The position numbers and the translations under genes were made by a program. A stretch of DNA of 64,000 nucleotides, taken from positions 62,001 to 126,000 of the forward strand of contig UQYQ01000001.1 of the NCBI GenBank assembly GCA_900545345.1. The letters are read 5' to 3'. Positions 47,546 through 55,324 of this stretch are shown one piece after another. Numbering within the stretch: the first letter of the stretch is position 1; each line of letters begins with the position of its first letter. Below the pieces are notes generated by a model. It was not told the DNA's origin. It did not search any database and was given only the letters and a program-made list of their open reading frames with translations. Source of the DNA: an uncultured Ruminococcus sp. (GTDB lineage: Bacteria > Bacillota > Clostridia > Oscillospirales > Ruminococcaceae).

Positions 47546-48850
47546 TCATCTGTTTATTTTTATGTTTCCTGTTGACGGATTTTCAAGCAAGATTCCGTCA
47601 CTCGAAAATCTTGAACCGTGACATGGACAGTCCCATGAATGTTCGGCGCTGTTCCACTTTAATGCACAGCCTAAATGCGGACAGCGTTTTGTTGATGGTG
47701 TTAATAGATTCACAGTTGCCTCAAAGGCGTTTACTGCAAGCTGAGGCGTGATTATGCTTCGTGACGGGCTGAAAACCTCTGCCCAATCGGGTTTCTTTCC
47801 GACAACCATATCGCTTAAAAGCATAGCAGATACCATTGAAGAAGTAATTCCCCACTTGTTAAAGCCTGTTGCAACATACAGGTCGTTCATGCGTTTTGAA
47901 TAATGACCTATATACGGAATACTGTCTAAACTCATGCAATCCTGTGCCGCCCAATGAAATTTTTCATTTGATTCGGGATAGAATCTTGCTGCGGCATCTC
48001 TTATCTCATTCCAGCTGCCGCCTTTTTTGCCTGTTCTATGCGAACCGCCACCGAGTATAAGGTATTTTCCGTAATTTCTGAAAGACATACCTTTTTTGTT
48101 TTCGTCAACATACATTCCGTTTATCTGAGGTGAATTTTCAAGTGCTATAGCATATGAACGATGCTGATACAACTTTAGAAAATAACTCCCGTGCTTATTT
48201 ATGAAAGGAAAATGCGTAGTAACAATTATTTTTTTTGCATTTATTTCTCCGCTATCAGTTAATGCTCTGTTATCTCTTATTTCATATATAAAAGTATTTT
48301 CAAAAATATTCAAATCCTTGCAAAGCTCTGAAACAAACTTTAACGGATTAAACTGTGCCTGATTTGAAAACTTCACTGCACCGACAGTTTCAAATGGTAA
48401 TGGAAGATTATTTTTAAAGTCGGCTTTATACCCGATTTTTGAAAGTGAATTAATCTCTTTTTCAAGCAGACTTCTGTCATCAAGAGAATAAACGTAATTA
48501 TCTTTAATTTCATAATTGCAATCTATATTACGGCAAAGCTTGTTATATTCTTCTACAGCGTTTTGGTTTGCATAAAGATACATTGAAGCCTTTTCTGCTC
48601 CTAGTTTTTTGAACAGCTTATGATAAATCAAACCATGCTGAGAAGTAATTTTCGCAGTAGTATTCGCAGTTGTTCCCGAACATATTTTCCCGCCTTCTGC
48701 AAGAATACATTCTACTCCCTTTTGTTTAAGAAAATATGCACATAGAACTCCGGCTAATCCTCCGCCTATAATCAGTACATCTGTATTTCGAGTTCCGCCG
48801 AGCCTTTGAAAATTCGGAATCTCTGTGCTGCCGTTCCAAATTGATTTCAT
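47546..48850 (-). CDS. FAD-dependent oxidoreductase with C-terminal Rieske [2Fe-2S] domain (YhfW-like)
   Basis: 434 residues. N-terminal DAO-type FAD domain: DVLIIGGGLAGVLCAYFLKQ (GxGxxG), later GTTANTTAKITSQHGLIYHK and LPFETVGAVKFSNQAQFNP. The last 65 residues are a Rieske domain with CPHLGCALKWNSAEHSWDCP followed by CHGSRFSSDG, supplying Cys-x-His and Cys-x2-His ligands. Between them, YVATGFNKWGITSSMVSAML closes the FAD fold. This architecture matches Bacillus YhfW-like proteins of unknown substrate; electron transfer between flavin and the cluster is expected. ATG with GGAGGAAT upstream. Monocistronic, convergent with the fabD unit. Confidence 0.88.
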   Translation of the reverse strand: MKSIWNGSTEIPNFQRLGGTRNTDVLIIGGGLAGVLCAYFLKQKGVECILAEGGKICSGTTANTTAKITSQHGLIYHKLFKKLGAEKASMYLYANQNAVEEYNKLCRNIDCNYEIKDNYVYSLDDRSLLEKEINSLSKIGYKADFKNNLPLPFETVGAVKFSNQAQFNPLKFVSELCKDLNIFENTFIYEIRDNRALTDSGEINAKKIIVTTHFPFINKHGSYFLKLYQHRSYAIALENSPQINGMYVDENKKGMSFRNYGKYLILGGGSHRTGKKGGSWNEIRDAAARFYPESNEKFHWAAQDCMSLDSIPYIGHYSKRMNDLYVATGFNKWGITSSMVSAMLLSDMVVGKKPDWAEVFSPSRSIITPQLAVNAFEATVNLLTPSTKRCPHLGCALKWNSAEHSWDCPCHGSRFSSDGILLENPSTGNIKINR

Positions 48851-49002
48851 AATATTCCTCCGTATCTGACATAGTAGTTGTTATATCCGTTCTTTTTAGT
48901 ATTTACAGAAATATTATCATTATGAATATGAAGTTTTCAATATTTTAAAAGGTAACACAATTAGGCACAAATAATATTATTTATAAATTCAGGGACTGTT
49001 AT

Positions 49003-49040
49003 AACAAAACCTCCTATGATTTATTTTACCATAGGAGGTG
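49003..49040 (-). terminator. Terminator of the ECF sigma/anti-sigma operon
   Basis: ACCTCCTATG/CATAGGAGGT stem, T-rich after the stem on the minus strand. The rest of the gap 48851-49096 shows nothing else. Confidence 0.75.
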
Positions 49041-49096
49041 CCTTTTACTATTGTCCGTTTTTTACTGATTGTGTTCAGTTTGCATGGCTTTTTAAC

Positions 49097-50164
49097 TTAG
49101 TCTTTTGTCAAATAATCATAAACTTCAAAAAATGAAGCCTCGTCTGTTTTAAAATATAATCCGTCGCAGAATATATAACCGCCGTCTGCAAGATAAATTT
49201 CAACCATCGTTTGGTCTTTCATATTCAGAAACAAAACTATTTTTTTATCGTTGTTATCAAATGTATACTCGTCACTGCTTATTAATGACGCATTATTGAT
49301 TGCCGACAAAAGGTTTTTTTGCATTTTTTCGGAAATCACTGCCGATAAACTGCTTTGATTAAGATATGCAATCTTCATATTTGTACCGCAGTAATAATTG
49401 ATAAAGCTTAGATTGCTGTCAGAATGCAGCATATCGTTTAAAAGCTGAGAGGCTGTTGAAATCCCTGAATTTTGAAGACTGTATAAATTATCGAAAATAT
49501 ATATATAACTTTTTCCTGTCAATTTTTCTTTTCTGAGTATTCCAAGCCTGAAATCCTCTGAATAACCATTGATTGTATAAACCTTTCCACCGACATTTGA
49601 AGTTATTTCGTCAGTAGCTTCGGTATCAATATCCCCTGTGGCTTTACCCAAATATTTATTTAAAAGTACATGTTTAGAATTTGAATCAGCTTCTAAAGAA
49701 CAGGTTTTAACATATGATTTTCCATTGTAAAATACAACATCATCACTGTTTTCCTTTAAACCATTGAGTGATAGATACTTATCAACATCCGGTTTTTTGA
49801 TTTTGGTTTGCTTTTTTGTTGTGATAACAATTTCTTTTGTGGTTGTTCTGGTTGGTTTCGGCTTGTTGGTGGTTGTTTTTGGATTCGTTGCATTTGTTTT
49901 ATCCTTTTTATCTTTTTTAGAGGATTTCATTTTATGTGTTTTTTCAGAATTGATTGTCACAGTCTGAGAGGTCAGATTCTGTTCGTTTATAGGAATTGCC
50001 TTGTGACCTCCGCCTGAAAATAAAGATGTACAAAGCAATGCTATTACAGCACACGCTGCAAGAGATGAAAATGTCACAACTATATTTTTTCTCTTTTCCT
50101 GAGTCTTTTTCTTTTGCTCAACAAGTTCAAGTATTTTTTCTGTCTGTTCTTTATAGTTCCTCAT
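49097..50164 (-). CDS. Putative membrane-anchored anti-sigma factor
   Basis: 355 residues. Short cytoplasmic N-terminus (RNYKEQTEKILELVEQKKKT, about 25 residues), one membrane helix (IVVTFSSLAACAVIALLCTSLF, about 28-50), a Thr/Lys/Pro-rich stalk (KPKPTRTTTKEIVITTKKQT) and an extracytoplasmic domain of about 230 residues with no recognised family. A transmembrane protein whose gene overlaps an ECF sigma gene by 14 bases, so the two are coupled, is the standard place for an anti-sigma factor. The very short cytoplasmic part lacks a clear zinc anti-sigma motif, so the call rests on context. The outer domain may sense an envelope signal. Confidence 0.65.
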   Translation of the reverse strand: MRNYKEQTEKILELVEQKKKTQEKRKNIVVTFSSLAACAVIALLCTSLFSGGGHKAIPINEQNLTSQTVTINSEKTHKMKSSKKDKKDKTNATNPKTTTNKPKPTRTTTKEIVITTKKQTKIKKPDVDKYLSLNGLKENSDDVVFYNGKSYVKTCSLEADSNSKHVLLNKYLGKATGDIDTEATDEITSNVGGKVYTINGYSEDFRLGILRKEKLTGKSYIYIFDNLYSLQNSGISTASQLLNDMLHSDSNLSFINYYCGTNMKIAYLNQSSLSAVISEKMQKNLLSAINNASLISSDEYTFDNNDKKIVLFLNMKDQTMVEIYLADGGYIFCDGLYFKTDEASFFEVYDYLTKD

Positions 50165-50702
50165 ACTGAAATCCCTCCTTTAACATAATTTCTTTAAGAG
50201 CATTTTTAGCTCGAAATGCTAAATTTTTTATCTGCTTACTGCTTTTTTTTAAAATAACTCCTGCTTCTTCGTATGTCATTTCTTCAAAATAAATTAAGTA
50301 TAAAACATCACTGTATTCTTTCTTTAATTTTTTAAGTGCTTTTTGAAGGTGCTGATGCTGTTCATCTTTAATAACTGACTTTTCCAAGGCTTCTTCAGAA
50401 ACTGCATCACTTTCTGAAATTTCAATGCGTATATGTCTTTTATATTTTCTTATGTAATCCACAGCATTGTTTCTTGCTATTCTAAAAAGCCATGTTTTGA
50501 ATGAATACTTTGCCGCGAAAGGACTTTGTTTAACTATCAGTTCAGCAAATGTATCTGCTGCAATATCCTCTGCCGCAGATATATTTTTTACATATCCGTT
50601 TATAAAAATTATAAGATTGTCATTAAAAAGCTTTACCAAATCCTCAAGGCCTGTTTTATCTCCATTGATGAATCGATAATAACATTCGGTACCGATATCC
50701 AC
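50151..50702 (-). CDS. ECF-type RNA polymerase sigma factor
   Basis: 183 residues. Region 2: LVKLFNDNLIIFINGYVKNI and AAEDIAADTFAELIV, followed by the promoter-melting WLFRIARNNAVDYIRKYKRH (about 87-106). Region 4: LKKLKKEYSDVLYLIYFEEM, TYEEAGVILKKSSKQIKNLA (helix-turn-helix that reads the -35) and FRAKNALKEIML. Sequence style is that of the ECF factors paired with membrane anti-sigma factors in Clostridia. The GTG start has AGAGGGGGAAG upstream. Its promoter (50738-50766) is the same 29-base element found before the subtilase and LRR genes, so it probably activates itself and those genes. Confidence 0.93.
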   Translation of the reverse strand: MDIGTECYYRFINGDKTGLEDLVKLFNDNLIIFINGYVKNISAAEDIAADTFAELIVKQSPFAAKYSFKTWLFRIARNNAVDYIRKYKRHIRIEISESDAVSEEALEKSVIKDEQHQHLQKALKKLKKEYSDVLYLIYFEEMTYEEAGVILKKSSKQIKNLAFRAKNALKEIMLKEGFQYEEL

Positions 50703-50737
50703 TGGCTTCCCCCTCTTTTGTCATGCTTCTTATTATA

Positions 50738-50766
50738 TAAGCGTTTCAAAACGCAAAAAGTCTCAC
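50738..50766 (-). promoter_or_regulatory. ECF-sigma-type promoter D (sigma/anti-sigma operon)
   Basis: Minus strand GTGAGACTTTTTG, 10 bases, CGCTTA, 36 bases before the GTG of the sigma gene. Identical in both boxes and spacing to promoters A, B and C. Confidence 0.75.
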
Positions 50767-50965
50767 TGATTTTTTTAATATTTTTTGAACACTTTATTAT
50801 TATAGTTTAAAAAATCTGATTTTGCAATATTGAGTGCATTTATACATATACAAACAATCACTGTTTAAATAAAAATTTAATTGTTTCGCATATTAATCTA
50901 TATCGTTGAAGTTAGGGACAAACTGTGATATACTATATAAATACCATTATAACAAAGGTGATTTC

Positions 50966-51619
50966 ATGAAAACGATTAAAAGTGAAATTTACAGATATTT
51001 AGGCTATAGAAACATTTCTTATGACGAAACAACTGACGCTTTGATAGACGAAGTGTTAGAGGAGTTTAAAAAAACGGTTAATCCTAAATCTGTATACAAA
51101 GAGCTTATGGTTTCATTAGAAAATAATAATATCATAAAAGTATATGACGAAAATAATCTCATGAAAATTCACAGCACAGGTCTTTTCAAGAACCTTTTCG
51201 GATGTGAAAGATTAATCCTTTTTGCTGCCACTTTGGGCAGGGAAGCCGATATGCTTATAAAAAAATATGAAATTTCCAATATGGCAAAGGCAGCTGTTTC
51301 ACAAGCCTGCGGTGCTGCTCTGATTGAAGCCTACTGCGACGAGCTTCAGGAAAAAATCAGAAAGTCGTATGAAGACAGATACTTTTTAAAACCGAGATTC
51401 AGTCCGGGATACGGAGATTTTGAATTGACTCATCAGCGTGATGTTTTTAAAATTCTTGACTGTCAGAAAAGACTGGCACTAAGTCTGACCGATAATTGTC
51501 TGATGATACCCAGCAAAAGTGTGACGGCAGTTATCGGGCTGTCAAAAAACAGCGAGGGCTGTAATATAAACAAATGCAAAGCATGCACTAAGACAAACTG
51601 TGAATTCAGATGCGAATAG
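50966..51619 (+). CDS. Methionine synthase reactivation (AdoMet-binding) subunit, free-standing
   Basis: 217 residues. Resembles the C-terminal activation domain of cobalamin-dependent MetH, here as a separate protein: TIKSEIYRYLGYRNISYDET at the start, LILFAATLGREADMLIKKYE, MAKAAVSQACGAALIEAYCD and the AdoMet-loop-like LKPRFSPGYGDFELTHQRDV. It would bind S-adenosylmethionine and remethylate oxidised cobalamin on the short MetH encoded next. The last 25 residues add a Cys cluster (CNINKCKACTKTNCEFRC) that could bind a metal or Fe-S cluster for the reducing electron (inference). The ATG at 50966 has AAAGGTGA upstream; earlier in-frame codons have no SD. Confidence 0.85.
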   Translation: MKTIKSEIYRYLGYRNISYDETTDALIDEVLEEFKKTVNPKSVYKELMVSLENNNIIKVYDENNLMKIHSTGLFKNLFGCERLILFAATLGREADMLIKKYEISNMAKAAVSQACGAALIEAYCDELQEKIRKSYEDRYFLKPRFSPGYGDFELTHQRDVFKILDCQKRLALSLTDNCLMIPSKSVTAVIGLSKNSEGCNINKCKACTKTNCEFRCE

Positions 51620-51736
51620 AACACGGAGGACAGCTTGAAAAATATTTTTTCAAGCACGTTTTTGAGCCTTTGCCGCAAAAAAAGGTATTGCGGCAATTCC
51701 GTTGCAGGAACCGACTCAAATTCCGTAGGAAGGAGA

Positions 51737-51755
51737 GCCTTTGCAAAGCAAAGGC
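51737..51755 (+). promoter_or_regulatory. Hairpin between Shine-Dalgarno and start of metH
   Basis: GCCTTTGC-AAA-GCAAAGGC, eight perfect base pairs, between GGAAGGAGA and the GTG/ATG at 51759/51768. An in-frame TTG at 51741 inside the stem would be an alternative start. Upstream (51632-51708) GCTTGAAAAA/TTTTTTCAAGC and TTGCCGCA/TGCGGCAA also form inverted repeats. Confidence 0.55.
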
Positions 51756-51767
51756 GTAGTGATTAAA

Positions 51768-54164
51768 ATGAATTTTTTGAACAAACTCGGCAAGAATATA
51801 ATATTTTTTGACGGTGCAATGGGTACCATGCTTCAAAAAAGCGGACTGAAAACAGGCGAAGTCCCTGAAACATGGAATATAACCAATCCCAACAAATTAA
51901 AAGACATACACCAGGCATATTTGAATGCCGGTTGTAATGTTATTTCCGCAAACACTTTCGGTGCTAATAAATTCAAATGCGACAATTTAGACTTCACCGT
52001 TGAGGATTTAGTAACATCAGGCGTCAAAATTGCAAAAGAAGCTATAATTGAATGCGGAAAAGACGCTCTTGCCGCTCTCGATATAGGGTCGCTGGGCAAG
52101 CTTTTAAAGCCGTTGGGCGAGCTTTCATTTTATGATGCCTATGATGCTTTTGCCGAAATGATTATCTTCGGAGAAAAAGCAGGAGCAGATTTAATACTAA
52201 TAGAAACGATGAACGATACCTATGAAATCAAGGCGGCAGTTTTAGCAGCAAAAGAAAACTCATCGCTTCCTATTGCCGTCACAATGATTTTCGATGAAAA
52301 CGGAAAGCTGCTGACAGGCGGCAGCACACAGGCGGCAGTTGCGATGCTAGAGGGTCTCGGCGTTGACGCTGTAGGCTTTAACTGTGGGCTCGGACCAAAA
52401 CAAATGATAGAGCTTATGCCTGCTCTTACAGAAAGCACTTCACTTCCTATTCTCATTCAGCCTAATGCCGGGCTTCCTGTGGTTTTAAACGGAGAAACGG
52501 TTTTCAATGTCGAGCCTGAAGAATTTGCATGCGATGTGAAAAAGCTTGTTGAACTTGGTGCAAGTGCTGTCGGCGGATGCTGCGGAACAACCCCTGAACA
52601 TTTAAAAAAAGTTGTTGAAGCTTGTAAAAACGCCACACTCAACCCTATTACTGAAAAAAATAAGACTGTAATATCTTCATATACACATGCAGTTGAATTC
52701 GGAGACAAGCCTTTAATTATAGGAGAGAGAATTAACCCCACAGGAAAAAAACGCTTTCAGCAGGCACTGCGTGAAAATGATATAGAGTATATTTTAAAAG
52801 AAGGTCTTGCTCAAGAGGAAAAAGGTGCGGATATTCTTGATGTGAATGTGGGACTGCCGGAGATTGATGAAATCTGTCTTATGGAAGAGGCTGTAACATC
52901 AATACAAGGGATAATCAATCTTCCGCTTCAGCTTGATACAACAAATATCAAAGCTATGGAAAAAGCTTTGCGAATATATAACGGAAAGGCTATGATTAAT
53001 TCAGTCAACGGAAAAAAAGAGTCTATGGAAGCTGTTTTCCCTCTTGTTAAAAAATACGGCGGTGTTGTCGTATGTCTAACTCTTGATGAGAACGGAATAC
53101 CTGAAACCGCAGACGGAAGAGTAGAAATAGCAAAAAAAATAATTTCCACAGCTCAAAAGTATGGAATAGACAAAAAAGACCTCGTTGTTGACACTTTGAC
53201 AATGACAGTCAGCACAGGAAGTCAAAATGCAAACATCACCCTTGATGCGTTAAGACGGGTAAGATATGAGCTCGGAGTTCATACGGTCCTCGGTGTATCG
53301 AATATTTCATTCGGGCTTCCTCAAAGGGTTAATATCACAACAAATTTCTTCACTCTTGCGATGGAAAACGGATTGAGTTCGGGAATAGTAAACCCTTTGA
53401 GCGATGAGCTTATGACGGCATTTTATAGTTTTTGCGCGTTAAAAGGATATGACGACCAATGCCTGACATATATAGAAAAATTCAGCGGTGAGGCAAACAA
53501 TACAAGGCCTGTTAAAAACAGCAGTGATGAGAATATTACTCTCTTTGATGCTATAGTGAAGGGTTTGAGTGAGAGTGCTTCGATAGCAACTGAAAAGCTT
53601 CTTGAAACAAGAGAGTCACTTGATATTATAAACAATGAGCTTATTCCTGCACTTGACAAGGTTGGAAAAGGCTTTGAAGAAAAAACAATGTTTCTTCCTC
53701 AGTTGTTAATGAGTGCAGAAGCTGCACAGTCAGCATTCGATATGATTAAGAAAACACTGCTTGAACGCGGTGAAAAGAGCGAGCCTAAAACCACGTTGAT
53801 TCTTGCAACGGTTAAAGGTGACATTCATGATATAGGAAAAAATATAGTTAAGGTTCTTTTGCAAAACTATGGCTTCAATGTTATTGATTTAGGTAAAGAT
53901 GTGCCGCCTGAAACAGTTGTTGAAACAATCAAAAACAACAATATAAAACTTGTGGGATTAAGTGCTTTAATGACAACTACTGTTGTAAATATGGAAGAAA
54001 CCATTAAACTTATACGAAAGGAAACACCGAACTGCAAGGTTATGGTGGGCGGAGCAGTTTTGACTCAGGAATACGCAGATATGATAGGTGCGGATTTTTA
54101 TTCACCTGACGCTATGGGCTCGGTAAGATATGCACTTGACCTTTTTGAAAACGGATTAATATAG
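51768..54164 (+). CDS. metH: Cobalamin-dependent methionine synthase, short form without activation domain
   Basis: 798 residues from the ATG. Residues 1-290 homocysteine-binding barrel: FFDGAMGTMLQKSGL, VISANTFGANKFKC, and zinc Cys in GFNCGLGP and GGCCGTTPEH. Residues 310-560 pterin-binding barrel: IGERINPTGKKRFQQAL, ADILDVNVGLPEID, VLGVSNISFGLPQR. Residues 590-798 cap and B12-binding: VKGDIHDIGKNIVKVLLQNY with the Asp-x-His-x2-Gly cobalt ligand, VGLSALMTTTVVNMEE. It lacks the about 330-residue reactivation domain of E. coli MetH; that role falls to the gene at 50966. N-terminus chosen by family length; TTG 51741 and GTG 51759 are in frame and SD spacing is ambiguous because of the hairpin. 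Confidence 0.95.
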   Translation: MNFLNKLGKNIIFFDGAMGTMLQKSGLKTGEVPETWNITNPNKLKDIHQAYLNAGCNVISANTFGANKFKCDNLDFTVEDLVTSGVKIAKEAIIECGKDALAALDIGSLGKLLKPLGELSFYDAYDAFAEMIIFGEKAGADLILIETMNDTYEIKAAVLAAKENSSLPIAVTMIFDENGKLLTGGSTQAAVAMLEGLGVDAVGFNCGLGPKQMIELMPALTESTSLPILIQPNAGLPVVLNGETVFNVEPEEFACDVKKLVELGASAVGGCCGTTPEHLKKVVEACKNATLNPITEKNKTVISSYTHAVEFGDKPLIIGERINPTGKKRFQQALRENDIEYILKEGLAQEEKGADILDVNVGLPEIDEICLMEEAVTSIQGIINLPLQLDTTNIKAMEKALRIYNGKAMINSVNGKKESMEAVFPLVKKYGGVVVCLTLDENGIPETADGRVEIAKKIISTAQKYGIDKKDLVVDTLTMTVSTGSQNANITLDALRRVRYELGVHTVLGVSNISFGLPQRVNITTNFFTLAMENGLSSGIVNPLSDELMTAFYSFCALKGYDDQCLTYIEKFSGEANNTRPVKNSSDENITLFDAIVKGLSESASIATEKLLETRESLDIINNELIPALDKVGKGFEEKTMFLPQLLMSAEAAQSAFDMIKKTLLERGEKSEPKTTLILATVKGDIHDIGKNIVKVLLQNYGFNVIDLGKDVPPETVVETIKNNNIKLVGLSALMTTTVVNMEETIKLIRKETPNCKVMVGGAVLTQEYADMIGADFYSPDAMGSVRYALDLFENGLI

Positions 54165-54173
54165 GGTGCCGTT

Positions 54174-54629
54174 ATGAATAACAAAAATAATTGTGATAAA
54201 AAAATAATTATTATTTCAGCGGTTATACTGGCTGTTTTAATATCTGTTTTCGGCTCAGTTTATCTTTTTAATAACGAAAATAATAACCAATCTGACAGTT
54301 CTTACTCTATTGCTGAAAATCATGAGCTTAAATCATATTCACTCGAAGTAATAGATAAAGATAAAAAGGTGAAACAATACGAAGGAAAGACCAAAGGAAA
54401 GTATTTAATAGATATTATGAACGAGCTGTCAGAGCAAGGTGACTTCTCTTATTGGGGCGAAGATTCGGTTTACGGCATCTATGTAAAAGAAATAAACGGA
54501 ATTAAAACCGAAGATATGAATAAAGCCTATTGGGCATTTTATGTTAACGATAAGTATTGCCGGTATGGTGTTTCTTCGCAGACTGTCAGCAACGGAGATG
54601 AATTTAAAATTGTATATGAGGAAATATGA
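54174..54629 (+). CDS. Membrane-anchored DUF4430 (transcobalamin-C-like) protein
   Basis: 151 residues. N-terminal membrane anchor (IIIISAVILAVLISVFGSVY, residues 11-32), then an extracytoplasmic domain: KGKYLIDIMNELSEQGDFSY, GIYVKEINGIKTEDMNKAYW, AFYVNDKYCRYGVSSQTVSN and GDEFKIVYEEI. The GxY-I-x-x-I-N-G and Y-W-x-F-Y-V-N words are the DUF4430 signature, a domain also found in the C-terminal part of eukaryotic cobalamin carriers. Ten bases after metH and overlapping the next gene, so it is in the same transcript. A role in capturing corrinoid for the ECF transporter next door is inferred from context only. Confidence 0.75.
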   Translation: MNNKNNCDKKIIIISAVILAVLISVFGSVYLFNNENNNQSDSSYSIAENHELKSYSLEVIDKDKKVKQYEGKTKGKYLIDIMNELSEQGDFSYWGEDSVYGIYVKEINGIKTEDMNKAYWAFYVNDKYCRYGVSSQTVSNGDEFKIVYEEI

Positions 54630-55138
54630 TGAAAAAGATTGATTTAAGGCTGACAATAAAAGATATTGTTTTAATCGGAGTTATGATTGCTACACTTGAA
54701 GCGGGAAAATTTGTACTGTCATTTTTACCGAACATAGAGATAGTGAGTCTTTTAATTGTACTTTATACAATAATTTTCGGAAAAAAGATTTTTTACGCAG
54801 TCTTTGTTTTTGTTTTAGTTGAATGTCTTGTATGGGGACTTGGACTTTGGTCGATAATGTATTTTTACATATGGCCGCTTTTAGCTCTGATTTCATATTT
54901 CTTCAGAAATCAGAAATCAGTTTGGTTCTGGAGTATTATTCTGGCGATTTACGGACTGATTTTCGGAGCACTCTGTTCAATCGTATACTTTTTTGCAGGA
55001 GGGATAAGCGGAGCAATTTCATGGTGGATAGCGGGAATCCCTTATGATATTGTGCATTGTTTCGGAAACTTCGCCGTAACTCTCGTATTATATAAACCTT
55101 TAAGCAAAATATTAATAAAATTAAAAAACAAATACTAA
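54629..55138 (+). CDS. ECF transporter S component (substrate-binding membrane subunit)
   Basis: 169 residues, five or six membrane helices: RLTIKDIVLIGVMIATLEAG with the loosely conserved Ala/Gly face of S components, then LIVLYTIIFGKKIFYAVFVF, ECLVWGLGLWSIMYFYIWPL, IILAIYGLIFGALCSIVYFF and IAGIPYDIVHCFGNFAVTLV. The last helix IPYDxxHxxGNF resembles the conserved end of S components. The energising EcfA/EcfT proteins are not in the window and are probably shared. Location after metH and DUF4430 points to cobalamin or a methionine-related substrate. ATG 54629 is preferred to 54626 by SD spacing (GAGGAA). Confidence 0.8.
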   Translation: MKKIDLRLTIKDIVLIGVMIATLEAGKFVLSFLPNIEIVSLLIVLYTIIFGKKIFYAVFVFVLVECLVWGLGLWSIMYFYIWPLLALISYFFRNQKSVWFWSIILAIYGLIFGALCSIVYFFAGGISGAISWWIAGIPYDIVHCFGNFAVTLVLYKPLSKILIKLKNKY

Positions 55139-55140
55139 AT

Positions 55141-55174
55141 AAGAGTATGAATATCAAAATTCATACTCTTATTA
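55141..55174 (+). terminator. Terminator of the metH operon
   Basis: AAGAGTATGAAT/ATTCATACTCTT stem with T-rich tail. Confidence 0.82.
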
Positions 55175-55324
55175 TTATATTAAGCCTGTGAGAAACAAAA
55201 TATTTCAAACCAAATAAACTTCTTTACTATACTTCACATATTTTTCACAGAACACATATTAAAAATGTGTATAATTAATATGTATAATTATAAGCATATG
55301 ATTCAGAAAGGAAAGCATTATAAA

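Noticed and set aside
51620..51767. Cobalamin or SAM riboswitch before metH
   Set aside because: I looked for the B12 box and the SAM-I core and found neither; only simple inverted repeats are present.
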